NCBI RefSeq assembly: GCF_002953715.1
Contig: NZ_CP025012.1
Location: 620,001-684,000, forward strand
DNA: 64,000 nt
DNA from: Rhizobium leguminosarum
GTDB lineage: Bacteria; Pseudomonadota; Alphaproteobacteria; Rhizobiales; Rhizobiaceae
Direction of reading: 5' to 3'
Made by a program: the position numbers and the translations under genes. The notes below the pieces were generated by a model that was given only the letters and a program-made list of their open reading frames with translations, did not search any database and was not told the origin of the DNA. Shown in pieces: positions 1-9,538 of this stretch; position 1 is the first letter of the stretch; every line of letters starts with the position of its first letter.

Positions 1-828
1 GATCCGTTTCGCCTTGCCTGCATGGGCAATGACCAGTTCCGCCATCGCCTCTTCCGCCGGCTTGGTCGCCTGGGTGAAACCGCCCGGCGGCGGTGAAACC
101 TGGATGCCGCCGAATTCGACCATCGGCTTCGACGGCTCGACGAGGATTTCGCCGTTCAGCGAAACACGGGCGATGCCGCGCAGGCCAAGCGCGGTCTCGA
201 TTGCCTTGCGCCGCTGCGGGTCGGAGAGTTTCTTCACGTCGTCGACGGAGACGTCGAGGCCGGAAAGCGTTTCGAGCACCGCGACGCGGAAAGGTTCGGC
301 GCTGGTCGCGAGCGAAGCCGCAATCGCCCTGATCGCCGGCAGCCGGGCGATGATCCCTGCCGACGAGATCGGACATTCCTCGATGGCGACGATATGGTGG
401 CTTTCGGCCTGGTTGAATCCAACAAGCATGTCCTTCTCGGTCTTGCGTGCCGCAAACACCACGCGCCGCCGTTCGCCCGGCCGGGCCTGAACGATCTCGC
501 CGACCTCTGGTGTCAGTCCCTTGGATTTCAGCGCGTCGATGACCAGCTGGCGCTTGAAGGCGCCGTAGGGTGCATCTACCATATGCTGCAGCGTGCAGCC
601 GCCGCAGGTGCCGTTGACGCCATCCGGGCCGAAATGCCGGCAGGGCGGCTCCTGCCGGTCGGGCGAGGGCGTCGTGATCGACATGATCGTGCCCTGGCTC
701 TTGACCCGGGCAATCGCCACGGTTTCGCCGGGCAGGGAAAAGGGTACATAAACAGGTCCGCCGGCGCTGCTGGCGATGCCGTCGCCCTGGGCGCCGAGCT
801 TCTCGATCGTGACGGTTTCGGTGCTCAC
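1..828 (-). CDS. class I SAM-dependent RNA (uracil-5-)methyltransferase, RumA/TrmA family, 3' end cut by window edge
   Basis: The frame is open from a GTG at 828 to the window edge, giving 276 codons, so the C-terminal SAM-binding and catalytic half is missing. The N-terminus looks like a TRAM domain (about residues 1-55). It is followed by cysteines at about 63, 75 and 78 (C-x11-C-G-G-C), the pattern of the 4Fe-4S cluster in RumA-type 23S rRNA uracil methyltransferases. The GTG start overlaps the tlyA stop by 4 bases (GTGA), so translation is probably coupled. The tlyA-rumA order is usual in alphaproteobacteria. Which uridine is methylated cannot be told from this part. Confidence 0.85.
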   Translation of the reverse strand, partial: MSTETVTIEKLGAQGDGIASSAGGPVYVPFSLPGETVAIARVKSQGTIMSITTPSPDRQEPPCRHFGPDGVNGTCGGCTLQHMVDAPYGAFKRQLVIDALKSKGLTPEVGEIVQARPGERRRVVFAARKTEKDMLVGFNQAESHHIVAIEECPISSAGIIARLPAIRAIAASLATSAEPFRVAVLETLSGLDVSVDDVKKLSDPQRRKAIETALGLRGIARVSLNGEILVEPSKPMVEFGGIQVSPPPGGFTQATKPAEEAMAELVIAHAGKAKRI

Positions 829-1571
829 GGTTTCAATCCTGCCAGAAGGAATTCCTGATTGCCGTCGCCGCCGGAAATCGGGGAGGGGATGAGGCCGAGG
901 CTTTTCCAGCCCATGTCCTCGACGAACCAGCGCTTGAGTTCCGCAGCGACGGCGGGAGCGGACGAGGGATCCTTCAGCATCCCGCCCTTGCCGATCGCCT
1001 CGCGCCCGGCCTCGAACTGCGGCTTGACCAGCAGCACGGCGACGGCGCCCGGTTCGGCGATCTCAAGAGCCGGCGCGAGCGCCAGCTTCAGCGTGATGAA
1101 GGAGACGTCGGAAACGATGAAGGTCGCGGGATGGCCGATATCCTCTGCCGTCAGGTTGCGGGCGTTGAGGCCTTCTTTGTTCGTCACCCTCGGATCGCCT
1201 GATATGCGCGGATGCATCTGCCCATGGCCGACATCGATCGCGGTGACATGCGCAGCACCGCGCTGCAGCAGCACCTCAGTGAAGCCGCCGGTGGAGGCAC
1301 CGACATCGAGACAGTGATGGCCGGCAGGATCGAGCCGGAAATGGTCGAGGGCAGCGGCGAGCTTCAGTGCGGCGCGCGAGACATAGTCCTGCGCCGGATC
1401 GTCGATCTCGATTGCCGCGTCGGCGCCGAACAACGCGCCGGCCTTCGTGACCACCTGGCCGCCGATCCTGACGGTGCCGCGCTGCACGGCGTCGCGGGCG
1501 CGTGAACGGCTGGCAAAGAGGCCGAGAGAGACGAGAAGCTGGTCGAGGCGTTGGGTGTTTTGATCTGACAT
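825..1571 (-). CDS. tlyA: TlyA-family rRNA 2'-O-methyltransferase / hemolysin A
   Basis: A 248-residue protein with an N-terminal S4 RNA-binding domain (about residues 8-70) and an FtsJ-like Rossmann methyltransferase domain. The SAM motif I reads DVGASTGGF, and later segments contain the DVSFITL and LLVKPQFE motifs typical of TlyA. Family members methylate ribose 2'-OH groups in 16S and 23S rRNA; the name hemolysin is historical. The ATG at 1571 was chosen because the S4 domain begins immediately after it; a longer upstream frame has no family similarity. In related genomes tlyA follows dxs directly. Here 3.6 kb carrying two opposite-strand genes separates them. Confidence 0.93.
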   Translation of the reverse strand: MSDQNTQRLDQLLVSLGLFASRSRARDAVQRGTVRIGGQVVTKAGALFGADAAIEIDDPAQDYVSRAALKLAAALDHFRLDPAGHHCLDVGASTGGFTEVLLQRGAAHVTAIDVGHGQMHPRISGDPRVTNKEGLNARNLTAEDIGHPATFIVSDVSFITLKLALAPALEIAEPGAVAVLLVKPQFEAGREAIGKGGMLKDPSSAPAVAAELKRWFVEDMGWKSLGLIPSPISGGDGNQEFLLAGLKP

Positions 1572-1703
1572 CGGCTGTGCATGACCGGCAAAGCCGCCGG
1601 TTGCAAGCATTTTGTTCCCAAGACCGTCATTGACCCTCAAAAGCTTTCGGCGATAATCCTGCCGCGGCGATCGCGGGGCGGGCCGCAGACACGGGGGTGT
1701 TCC

Positions 1704-2699
1704 ATGCTGAAGCTCTTCACTCTGATTGTCGCGGCAGTCATCGCATCGCCCGCGCTCGCGAACGACACAATGGCCGAAGTCAAGACCGGCGGGCTGATCT
1801 TTGCCCAATCCGATGATGTCAGCATGGCGGAAGAGGATCTCTTCATCTCCGCTTCGGAAGTGCGTGTCGACTACATCTTCGAGAATAGCTCCGACAAGGA
1901 TGTCGAAAGCCTGGTCGCCTTTCCGATGCCTGACATCACTGGTCAGGTCGACAACAATTCCGCCATCTCCGATTATGACAGCGACAATTTCCTGCATTTC
2001 TCCACCGTGCAGGATGGCAGGCCGATCACCGCCAAGCTGCAGCAACGCGTCGTCTCGCTCGGCATCGACGTGACCGAGGAGTTTGCCAAGCTGGGCATTC
2101 CCGTCCTGCCTTATAGCCAGAAGACGACCGAGGCGCTTGCCAAGCTTCCCGAAACCGTCCGCAAGGACTGGATCGCCCGTGGCCTCGTCTATCCCATGGC
2201 TGCCGGCGATGCCAAGGTCGATCTCGTGCCGCTCTGGACGCTGCGCTCGACCTATTGGTGGCGCACCACCTTTCCGGCGAAGAAGAAGATCAGCGTCGAG
2301 CATCGCTACAAGCCCGCCGTCGGCGGCACCGTCGCCATCAGCTTTCTCGAAGGTGGCGAGCCGAAGGGGGAGCGTTTCGAGGAATATTCCCGCAAATATT
2401 GCCTCGACGGAGATTTCGTCAGGGTTGCCCAGCAGCGTGCTCGGGAAGCCGAGGCGGGAGGCGCCAACTATACCGAAAGCTGGATCTCCTATGTGCTGTC
2501 GACCGGCGCCAACTGGGCGGGGCCGATCAAGCGCTTCCAGCTGACGATCGACAAGGGCAAGCCCGGCAGCCTCATCAGCTTCTGCGGCAGCAACGTTCAG
2601 AAGATCGGTCCGACGACCTTCCGGATGACATCGGAGGATTTCGATCCCACTAAGGATTTCGACATCCTGATCCTCAATCCTCCGGAAACGGCACAATAA
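1704..2699 (+). CDS. DUF4424 domain-containing secreted protein
   Basis: A 331-residue protein with a clear Sec signal peptide (MLKLFTLIVAAVIASPALA), so it is probably periplasmic. The rest is one domain matching what I know of DUF4424: a beta-rich N-terminal part, a central YWWRTTFPA segment and a C-terminal DILILNPPE segment. The start at 1704 is preferred because the signal peptide starts there. The function of the family is unknown to me. It lies opposite in strand to tlyA and dxs and just upstream of a chemoreceptor, with nothing that ties them functionally. Confidence 0.75.
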   Translation: MLKLFTLIVAAVIASPALANDTMAEVKTGGLIFAQSDDVSMAEEDLFISASEVRVDYIFENSSDKDVESLVAFPMPDITGQVDNNSAISDYDSDNFLHFSTVQDGRPITAKLQQRVVSLGIDVTEEFAKLGIPVLPYSQKTTEALAKLPETVRKDWIARGLVYPMAAGDAKVDLVPLWTLRSTYWWRTTFPAKKKISVEHRYKPAVGGTVAISFLEGGEPKGERFEEYSRKYCLDGDFVRVAQQRAREAEAGGANYTESWISYVLSTGANWAGPIKRFQLTIDKGKPGSLISFCGSNVQKIGPTTFRMTSEDFDPTKDFDILILNPPETAQ

Positions 2700-2918
2700 T
2701 CCGCAGGCTCGGCCGCTGTTGCGGTGCACAAATTTAAACAAATTTAAAGCCTGCCCATATAGGTTCAGCGTGATTGCAGCGGTTCATCTGAACTGCTCGG
2801 CGCCATGAAGGCGCAAGCGTTTCCACGCCGATCATGTTCTCAGGTTCAAACATCCCGGCGGTTGCGTCTCGTGCGACCTGCCTCTCGCCGCGTCGACTGT
2901 CGTCAGGAGAAATCACCG

Positions 2919-4856
2919 ATGTCCGCCAAAAACATATCCTTGAACGGTAAACTTGCGGCCACGTTCGCAGCCCTCATTCTCATTTTCGTCGCCATTTCCG
3001 CTTTTGTTTATTCCAAGGCGACGGCGTCCGCGGCTGCTTCTGCCGAGCAGGAAAAGTCCGAGCTGCTCGTCAACCAGATCGACGATGCGCTGCAGGCGAT
3101 GCTCGAGCAGGCGGTCAACCTGCGTGGCTTCATCCTCTTCCGCAGCGACAGCACCTATGGCGATGTCTTCGCCAACCGCGAGCGCATGCTGAAGGCGATT
3201 GCCGCCGCCAGGCAGACGGCAGCGGGCGAGCCGCAGCTGGTCGAGATGATCGACGGCATGCAGAAAGCCGCCGACCTCTATTTCCATGAACTTGCCGAGC
3301 CGCAGACCAAGGCGCGCAAGGAAACCGACATGCCGATCGAAGAGGTCGTCAAGATCGGCGTCAACGCTACCAAGGGCCAGCTCGACGGGTTCCGCCAGGC
3401 CTCGGCCAAGATCAAGGCCACCGCGCGTGAAAAGTCGAACGCGCTTGCCGAGATCCGCGCCGATGCCAACAGCGATCTGAAGACGACGCTGCTTGCCGGC
3501 GGCATCCTCGCCTCGCTTGCCGCTGCCGTTCTCGCCTGGCTGATGTCGCGCACCATCGTCCGTCCGGTCGTCGGCATGACTGCGGCCATGGATCGCCTTG
3601 CCGGCGGTCAGAACGACATCGAAGTCCCGGCTGTCGAGCGCGGCGACGAAATCGGCCGCATGGCCCAGTCGGTCCTGGTCTTCAAGCAGGCGGCAATCGA
3701 GAAGCTGCGCCTTGCCGGCGAGACCGACCGCATGCGCGACGACGCCGAGCGCCAGCGCCGGGCAGGCGACGAGCAGAAGGCGCGCGAGGAAGGCGAGATC
3801 CGCTATGCCATCGATGCCTTGGCGGGCGGCCTTGCCGAGCTTGCCAATGGCGATATGGCCGGTCGTATCCAGACGCCGTTCGCCGCCCAATATGACAGCC
3901 TGCGCAATGACTTCAACCATGCCGTCGAAAAGCTGCAGGCGGCACTGCAATCGGTCGGCCGCAACGCCTCGGCGATCAATGCCGGCGCCGGCGAAATCCG
4001 CTCGGCCGCCGACGATCTTGCCCACCGCACCGAGCAGCAGGCTGCCGCCGTCGAAGAGACGGCCGCAGCGCTCGAAGAAGTGACGACGACCGTCCGCGAC
4101 AGCGCCAAGCGCGCCGAGGATGTCGGCAATCTGGTCGAGCGCGCCCGCCTCGGCGCCGAGAAATCAGGTGAAGTCGTCCGCAAGGCCGTCTCCGCCATGC
4201 AGCAGATCGAGAAGTCGTCGGGAGAAATCTCCAACATCATCGGCGTCATCGATGACATCGCCTTCCAGACCAACCTTTTGGCTCTGAACGCAGGTGTCGA
4301 AGCTGCCCGCGCCGGCGATGCCGGCAAGGGTTTTGCCGTCGTCGCCCAGGAAGTGCGCGAGCTCGCCCAGCGCTCGGCCAAGGCGGCCAAGGAGATCAAG
4401 GCGCTGATCACCACATCCGGCGAACAGGTCGTTGCCGGCGTCGGCCTCGTCGGCGAAACCGGCAAGGCGCTGGAGGTCATCGTCTCCGAGGTGCAGGAGA
4501 TCAACCACCACGTCAGCGCCATCGTCACCGCCACCCGCGAACAGTCGATCGGCCTGCAGGAGATCAACACCGCCGTCAACAACATGGACCAGGGCACGCA
4601 GCAGAACGCGGCCATGGTCGAGGAGCAGACCGCGGCCAGCCATGCGCTCGCCCAGGAGGCAAACGCCCTCGACGAGCTGCTGCGCCAGTTCAAGCTCGGC
4701 CAGGCGGCCCCGGCCCCGCGTGCGGCCGTCGCCGGCACCAGCTCCCGCCCGGTCGCCTCTCCGGCCCACGCCCTGACCCGCACCGTCGCCAAGGCCTTCG
4801 GCGGAAGACAGGCAGCTGCTGCGGCGACCGTTCAGGAAGAGTGGACGGAGTTCTGA
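2919..4856 (+). CDS. methyl-accepting chemotaxis protein
   Basis: A 645-residue inner-membrane chemoreceptor. It has TM1 at about residues 10-32, a helical periplasmic domain of about 150 residues, TM2 near 190-212 ([19 protein letters not shown]), a HAMP domain and a long cytoplasmic coiled coil. The hairpin tip carries the conserved [20 protein letters not shown] segment, which binds CheA and CheW. The last residues, EEWTEF, fit the xWxxF pentapeptide that tethers CheR/CheB, so this receptor probably takes part in adaptational methylation. The ATG at 2919 has an AGGAG ribosome site. The ligand cannot be predicted. A Rho-independent terminator follows. Confidence 0.95.
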   Translation: MSAKNISLNGKLAATFAALILIFVAISAFVYSKATASAAASAEQEKSELLVNQIDDALQAMLEQAVNLRGFILFRSDSTYGDVFANRERMLKAIAAARQTAAGEPQLVEMIDGMQKAADLYFHELAEPQTKARKETDMPIEEVVKIGVNATKGQLDGFRQASAKIKATAREKSNALAEIRADANSDLKTTLLAGGILASLAAAVLAWLMSRTIVRPVVGMTAAMDRLAGGQNDIEVPAVERGDEIGRMAQSVLVFKQAAIEKLRLAGETDRMRDDAERQRRAGDEQKAREEGEIRYAIDALAGGLAELANGDMAGRIQTPFAAQYDSLRNDFNHAVEKLQAALQSVGRNASAINAGAGEIRSAADDLAHRTEQQAAAVEETAAALEEVTTTVRDSAKRAEDVGNLVERARLGAEKSGEVVRKAVSAMQQIEKSSGEISNIIGVIDDIAFQTNLLALNAGVEAARAGDAGKGFAVVAQEVRELAQRSAKAAKEIKALITTSGEQVVAGVGLVGETGKALEVIVSEVQEINHHVSAIVTATREQSIGLQEINTAVNNMDQGTQQNAAMVEEQTAASHALAQEANALDELLRQFKLGQAAPAPRAAVAGTSSRPVASPAHALTRTVAKAFGGRQAAAAATVQEEWTEF

Positions 4857-4890
4857 GAGCGCGCCCTTGTTAGGGACGTTAAATGAAGAG

Positions 4891-4918
4891 GGCGGTGCAG
4901 TGATGCGCCGCCTTTTTT
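4891..4918 (+). terminator. Rho-independent terminator of the chemoreceptor gene
   Basis: GGCGG (4891-4895) pairs with CCGCC (4908-4912), with a U·G pair inside the stem, and six T residues follow directly. It sits 35 bases after the stop codon of the chemoreceptor gene. Confidence 0.75.
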
Positions 4919-4953
4919 GTTGAGAGGACCTGCATAGGTGGGAGCAAGAGGCT

Positions 4954-5127
4954 GCCCCTCACCCTAACCCTCTCCCCGTAAACGGGGCGAGGGGACTTGC
5001 CCTGCGAGAGGTTGGTGGGGAACAGAGTGGTCGCGGCATATTCCCTTCGCCCCGCTTACGGGGGTCCGAAGGACGGGCCGAGACCCGTGGCTCGACCCCG
5101 GCTGGTGCCTGCAGGCGGATGAGGGGC
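4954..5127 (+). repeat. dispersed palindromic intergenic repeat, copy A
   Basis: A 174-base element bounded by GCCCCTC and GAGGGGC. Internal blocks include CACCCTAACCCTCTCCCC, CCTTCGCCCCGC, GGGGGTCCGAAGGACGGG and GACCCGTGGCTCGACCCCGG. Four other copies lie in this window. It fills most of the gap between the convergent chemoreceptor and dxs genes and has no coding potential. It resembles RIME-type mosaic elements of Rhizobiaceae; that name is from memory. Confidence 0.85.
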
Positions 5128-5155
5128 CATCACACGGCACACCCTCGCAAATCAC

Positions 5156-7072
5156 CTATCCCGCAACCCCAACCGCAACCCCGCGCCCCAGCGCCTTGAA
5201 CACCGTCGAGACGATGCCGGCGCGGTCGAGGCCGGCGTGGGCGTTCATGGCTTCGGGCTTGGCCTGTTCCATCCAGATGTCGGGCATGACGAGCGAGCGC
5301 AGCTTCAGACCGTTGTCGAGCAGGCCTTCGGTGGCGAGGAAATGCATCACATGGCTGCCGAAGCCGCCGATTGCGCCTTCCTCGACGGTGATTACCATCT
5401 CGTGGTGGCGGGCAAGCTGGCGGATCAGGTCGTGGTCGAGCGGCTTGGCGAAGCGCGCATCGGCAACCGTCGTCGAAAGCCCCGCGGCGTCGAGATCCTC
5501 GGCTGCAAGCAGACAATCGGCAAGCCGGGTGCCGAAGGAGAGCAGCGCCACCTTGGTGCCTTCCTTGACGATGCGGCCCTTGCCGATCTGCAGGATTTCG
5601 CCGCGCGCCGGCATGTCGACGCCGACACCTTCGCCGCGCGGATAGCGGAACGAGATCGGCCCGCCATCATAGGCGACAGCCGTGCGCACCATGTGCTTGA
5701 GTTCGGCCTCGTCGGCCGCTGCCATCACCACGAAGCCGGGCAGGGTGGTGAGGAAGGTGGTGTCGAAGGAGCCGGCATGCGTCGGCCCGTCGGCGCCGAC
5801 GAAGCCGGCACGGTCGATCGGGAAACGCACCGGCAGTCCCTGGATCGCCACGTCATGCACGACCTGGTCGTAGGCGCGCTGCAGGAAGGTGGAATAGAGG
5901 GCGGCGAAAGGCTTGTAGCCTTCTGCCGCAAGGCCGGCGGCGAAGGTGACAGCATGCTGTTCGGCAATACCAACGTCGAAACAGCGCGACGGAAAGGCTT
6001 CGGCGAGTTTGTCGAGGCCGGTGCCGTTCGGCATGGCGGCGGTGATGCCGACGATCTTGTCGTCAAGGGCGGCTTCCTGCACCAGCGCTTCGGCAAAGAC
6101 GCTCGTATAGCTCGGCGCATTCGGCTTCACCCTTGCCTGGGCGCCGGTGATGACGTCGAACTTGTTGACGCCGTGATATTTGTCGGCTGCGGCTTCCGCC
6201 GGCGGATAGCCCTTGCCCTTCTGGGTGACGACATGGATCAGCACCGGCCCGCGCCCATTGTCGCGCACGTTGCGCAACACGGGCAGCAGGTGGTCGAAGG
6301 AATGCCCGTCGATCGGGCCGATATGATAGAAGCCCATCTCCTCGAACATCGTGCCGCCGGTGACGTAGCCGCGCGCATGCTCGACGGCGCGGGTGATCGC
6401 CCGGTCGATGTTCTTGCCGAGATAGGCCGTCAGCTTCTTGCCGAGATCGCGGAAGCCCATATAGGTGCGTCCCGAGGCGAGGCGGGCGAGATAGGCGCTC
6501 ATTGCGCCCGTCGGCGGCGCGATCGACATGTCGTTATCGTTGAGGATGACGATGAGGCGCGCATCGAGGGCGCCGGCATTGTTCAGCGCTTCATAGGCCA
6601 TGCCGGCCGACATCGCTCCGTCGCCGATGACGGCGATGACGCGGCGGTCTGATTTGTCGAGGTCGGCGGCAATCGCCATGCCGAGGCCGGCTGAGATCGA
6701 GGTCGAGGAATGCGCCGCACCGAAGGGATCATATTCGCTCTCCGCCCGGCGGGTGAAGCCGGACAGCCCGTCTTCCTGGCGCAGCGTCCGGATGCGATCA
6801 CGCCGGCCGGTGAGAATCTTGTGCGGATAACATTGATGGCCGACATCGAAGATCAGCCGGTCGCTCGGTGTGTCGAAGACGCTGTGGATGGCGATCGTCA
6901 ATTCGACGACGCCGAGACCGGCGCCGAGATGGCCGCCGGTGCGCGACACTGCATCGATCATTTCGTCCCGGACTTCGCGGGCAAGCTGCGGTAGGTCGCG
7001 ATCCTCGAGCTTGCGCAGGTCGGCGGGATAGATGACCTGGTCGAGCAGGGGGGTCTTCGGCAGTTGTGTCAC
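5156..7072 (-). CDS. dxs: 1-deoxy-D-xylulose-5-phosphate synthase
   Basis: A 638-residue thiamine diphosphate enzyme that condenses pyruvate and glyceraldehyde 3-phosphate, the first step of the MEP isoprenoid pathway. The N-terminus has [16 protein letters not shown]. The ThDP/Mg-binding motif is [18 protein letters not shown], and the central domain has [20 protein letters not shown] followed by the [15 protein letters not shown] segment with the catalytic glutamate. The length matches the family. xseB lies upstream on the same strand, but pirin and SDR genes lie between them. ispH, the last enzyme of the pathway, is at the far end of the window. Confidence 0.98.
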   Translation of the reverse strand: MTQLPKTPLLDQVIYPADLRKLEDRDLPQLAREVRDEMIDAVSRTGGHLGAGLGVVELTIAIHSVFDTPSDRLIFDVGHQCYPHKILTGRRDRIRTLRQEDGLSGFTRRAESEYDPFGAAHSSTSISAGLGMAIAADLDKSDRRVIAVIGDGAMSAGMAYEALNNAGALDARLIVILNDNDMSIAPPTGAMSAYLARLASGRTYMGFRDLGKKLTAYLGKNIDRAITRAVEHARGYVTGGTMFEEMGFYHIGPIDGHSFDHLLPVLRNVRDNGRGPVLIHVVTQKGKGYPPAEAAADKYHGVNKFDVITGAQARVKPNAPSYTSVFAEALVQEAALDDKIVGITAAMPNGTGLDKLAEAFPSRCFDVGIAEQHAVTFAAGLAAEGYKPFAALYSTFLQRAYDQVVHDVAIQGLPVRFPIDRAGFVGADGPTHAGSFDTTFLTTLPGFVVMAAADEAELKHMVRTAVAYDGGPISFRYPRGEGVGVDMPARGEILQIGKGRIVKEGTKVALLSFGTRLADCLLAAEDLDAAGLSTTVADARFAKPLDHDLIRQLARHHEMVITVEEGAIGGFGSHVMHFLATEGLLDNGLKLRSLVMPDIWMEQAKPEAMNAHAGLDRAGIVSTVFKALGRGVAVGVAG

Positions 7073-7167
7073 GGGCGGGCGCTCTTTCTTGCTTTTCCTT
7101 GTTCCGCTTTATTCGATTAGATTGCGGCAAAACAAGTGCATTTCAGGAACCGAAGGTTTTCACCTTA

Positions 7168-7262
7168 GAGCATGATGCCGAAAAGTGTGAGCGGTTTTCG
7201 GATAACATCATGCTCCCACTATTAAAGCATGGTGCCGAAAAGTGTGAGCGGTTTTCGGCGGA
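7168..7262. repeat. two short palindromic rhizobial repeats upstream of dxs
   Basis: The first copy (7168-7215) is bounded by GAGCATGATG and CATCATGCTC and contains CCGAAAAGTGTGAGCGG followed by TTTTCGG, so the whole unit folds into one hairpin. A second, partly decayed copy (about 7226-7262) repeats GTGCCGAAAAGTGTGAGCGG and TTTTCGG but lost its terminal repeat. They occupy the 212-base gap between dxs and the pirin gene. No regulatory role is visible. Confidence 0.7.
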
Positions 7263-7284
7263 TATCACCCTCTATTTCTTCAGT

Positions 7285-8208
7285 TTAGCCTTCCGGCAAA
7301 GGCACGAATTCCTCTTCGTCGCCGGGAACGATATCGAAGCGGCCGCTGCGCCATTCCTCCTTGGCCTGTTCGATCCGCTCCTTCGAGGAGGAGACGAAAT
7401 TCCACCAGATATAACGTTTCGAATTGAGCGCCGCTCCTCCAAAGAGCATCAGGTGACAGCCATCGCGGCCGGCTTCCAGCGTGATCGCATCGCCCGGGCG
7501 GAAGACCAGCAGCTGGTCGGCGGCGAAGCGGTCGCCTGATATGACGACTTCGCCCGAGAGCACATAAACGGCGCGCTCTTCGTGGCCCGCGCCGAAGGGA
7601 AATTTGGCGCCCGCCTGCAGGTCGAGATCGACATAGAGCGTGTCGGAGAAAACACCGACCGGCGATGTCATGCCTTCGAACGAGCCGATGACCACGCGCC
7701 CGCGCACACCTGCCGTCTCGATCAGCGGCATGGCGGACTTTTCCGTATGGGCGAAGGAGGGATCGATCTCCTCCTTGTCGTCGGGCAGCGCCAGCCAGGT
7801 CTGCAGCCCCGACATCAGCAGCGGATGGCCGCGCAGATTGTCGGGCGTGCGCTCGGAATGCACGATGCCGCGGCCAGCCGTCATCAGGTTGATATCGCCG
7901 GGACGGATGACCTTTTCGGTGCCGAGGCTGTCGCGATGGCGGATCTCGCCGTCGAACAGATAGGTGACCGTCGACAGTCCGATATGCGGATGCGGCTTGA
8001 CGTCGAGCGCCTCGTCCGGCTTCAGGATCGCCGGACCCATGCGGTCGAAGAAGATGAACGGCCCGACCAGCCGCCGCTGCCGGCTGGGCAGCGCGCGGCG
8101 CACCTGGAAACCGCCGATATCGCTGGTGCGCGGGATGATCAGGTTCTCGATGGCGTCGCAGGCGAAGGCATCGCCGGGCAGTGGGTCTTTACCGGGAAAG
8201 AAGGACAT
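7285..8208 (-). CDS. pirin family protein
   Basis: A 307-residue bicupin. The N-terminal cupin carries the metal-ligand segment HPHIGLSTVTYLFDGEIRHRD and a later GRGIVHSE, as in pirins that bind one Fe(II). The C-terminal cupin (about residues 180-280) contains GHEERAVYVLSGEV, also typical. Some bacterial pirins have quercetin 2,3-dioxygenase activity and others act as redox-sensing partners; the sequence does not decide. It lies between dxs and an SDR gene on the same strand, but the palindromic repeats on both sides argue against one tight operon. Confidence 0.9.
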   Translation of the reverse strand: MSFFPGKDPLPGDAFACDAIENLIIPRTSDIGGFQVRRALPSRQRRLVGPFIFFDRMGPAILKPDEALDVKPHPHIGLSTVTYLFDGEIRHRDSLGTEKVIRPGDINLMTAGRGIVHSERTPDNLRGHPLLMSGLQTWLALPDDKEEIDPSFAHTEKSAMPLIETAGVRGRVVIGSFEGMTSPVGVFSDTLYVDLDLQAGAKFPFGAGHEERAVYVLSGEVVISGDRFAADQLLVFRPGDAITLEAGRDGCHLMLFGGAALNSKRYIWWNFVSSSKERIEQAKEEWRSGRFDIVPGDEEEFVPLPEG

Positions 8209-8261
8209 TGGGATCTCCGATCGCTACAGTGCCGAGCGTCATCGCCCACAGATAGCGCCTG

Positions 8262-8411
8262 GAGCGCCGCGCGTCCAATCGGACGCGCAAAGGACGCTCC
8301 AGCACTTGAAAGAGCGCCGCGCGTCCAATCGGACGCGCAAAGGACGCTCCAGCACTTGAAAGAGCGCCGCGCGTCCAATCGGATGCGCAAAGGACGCTGC
8401 AGCACTTGAAG
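8262..8411. repeat. three tandem copies of a 50-bp palindromic unit
   Basis: Units start at 8262, 8312 and 8362 with an exact 50-base period. Each contains the stem GCGCGTCC/GGACGCGC around AATC, enclosed by an outer stem GAGCG/CGCTC, and ends in CAGCACTTGAA. The first two units are nearly identical and the third has a few changes (GGATGCGC, GCTGC). Related single copies occur near 10660, 43206, 58017 and 63748. The units fill the gap between the pirin and SDR genes. Confidence 0.9.
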
Positions 8412-8428
8412 CGCGCCGCCCGAATGAC

Positions 8429-9196
8429 TCAGATTGCGGTAAAACCGTTGTCGACGAAGAGGTGGGCGCCGTTGACGAAGCTCGATTCGTCGCTGGCGAG
8501 ATAAAGGGCGGCCCGCGCCACATCTTCGGGTTCGCCGATCCGCCCCTGCTGGGCGGCAATGGCGGCATCCGAAACATCGACGCCGAGCGCCTGCAGGTCG
8601 GCCACCTCGCGCAGACCGTGCGGCGTGCGGATGAAGCCCGGGCAGACGGCGTTGCAGCGGATGTTGCGATCGCGGAATTCGACCGCGATGGCGCGGGCAA
8701 ACATATGCACGGCACCCTTGGTCGTGTCGTAAAGCACTTCCATCGGCGTGGCGGCGACCGCCGAGATCGACGAGGTGCAGACGATCGATCCGCCGCCGCT
8801 CGCAATCATCTTCGGCAGCACCGCCTTGGTCATCAGGAACATCGAGCGCACGTTGACGGCATGCAGCCAGTCCCATTCCTCAACGGTCGTTTCCAGGAAA
8901 GGTTTGATGACGATCGTGCCGGCGTGATTGAAGAGCACGGTGACTGCGCCGTAGCGTTCCTCGACACCGGCGACGGCGGCATTGACCGCGGTTTCGTCCG
9001 AGACATCGGCCGTCCAGCAATCGGCCTCGCCGCCGGCATCACGGATGTGCTTCACGGTCTCGGCGGCTGCATCGCCATTGCGGTCGATGATCGCAACACG
9101 CGCACCTTCCGCCGCAAAAAGCTTCGAAGCGGCGCCGCCCATGCCGGTGGCGCCGCCCGAGATAATGGCGACCTTGCCCTTCAATCTATCCGACAT
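8429..9196 (-). CDS. SDR family NAD(P)-dependent oxidoreductase
   Basis: A 255-residue classical short-chain dehydrogenase. The Rossmann motif is SGGATGMGGAA near residue 14, the NNAG-equivalent reads NHAG, and the active site has Ser in CTSSIS with YDTTK as the YxxxK pair. The C-terminal GRIGEPEDVARAALYLASDES segment is standard for the family. An acidic-type residue at the end of strand 2 (AIIDRNG) suggests NAD preference; this is inference. The substrate is unknown and neighbours give no pathway. Confidence 0.9.
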   Translation of the reverse strand: MSDRLKGKVAIISGGATGMGGAASKLFAAEGARVAIIDRNGDAAAETVKHIRDAGGEADCWTADVSDETAVNAAVAGVEERYGAVTVLFNHAGTIVIKPFLETTVEEWDWLHAVNVRSMFLMTKAVLPKMIASGGGSIVCTSSISAVAATPMEVLYDTTKGAVHMFARAIAVEFRDRNIRCNAVCPGFIRTPHGLREVADLQALGVDVSDAAIAAQQGRIGEPEDVARAALYLASDESSFVNGAHLFVDNGFTAI

Positions 9197-9284
9197 TTCC
9201 TTGTCCCCTCATCGTTTTGGATGGGGATCATAGATCGGTCTGAAGCCGATAGCCAAGCGCCTTCAAAAGGGAGTTTGCTGCGCC

Positions 9285-9536
9285 TCAGGCGCCGTCCAGC
9301 GGCTCGACGCCCTGCGGCTTGCCGGCGCGGTCGAGCCTGATCTTCTCGATGCGGTTCTCGGCGGCCGAAAGCAGGGTTTCGCAATGTTTCTTCAGCGCTT
9401 CGCCGCGCTCATAGATCTCGATCGATTCATCCAGCGCCACATCGCCGCGTTCCAGCCGGGCGACGATGCTTTCGAGTTCGGCAACCGCCTTTTCGAAGGA
9501 AAGGCCGGACACCTCCGGCTTGGCGCTGTCAGTCAT
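9285..9536 (-). CDS. xseB: exodeoxyribonuclease VII small subunit
   Basis: An 83-residue protein with the XseB signature: [21 protein letters not shown] followed by [19 protein letters not shown]. It binds the large subunit XseA (not in this window) to make exonuclease VII, which degrades single-stranded DNA. The ATG at 9536 was chosen because AAGGG lies six bases upstream; a TTG at 9542 is an alternative. The start lies 2 bases after the HDAC-like stop, so the two genes are almost surely co-transcribed. In many alphaproteobacteria dxs follows directly; here two genes intervene. Confidence 0.95.
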   Translation of the reverse strand: MTDSAKPEVSGLSFEKAVAELESIVARLERGDVALDESIEIYERGEALKKHCETLLSAAENRIEKIRLDRAGKPQGVEPLDGA

Positions 9537-9538
9537 TC

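Noticed and set aside
8262..8411. CRISPR array
   Set aside because: The three 50-base units are contiguous without unique spacers and have internal palindromes; there are no cas genes.
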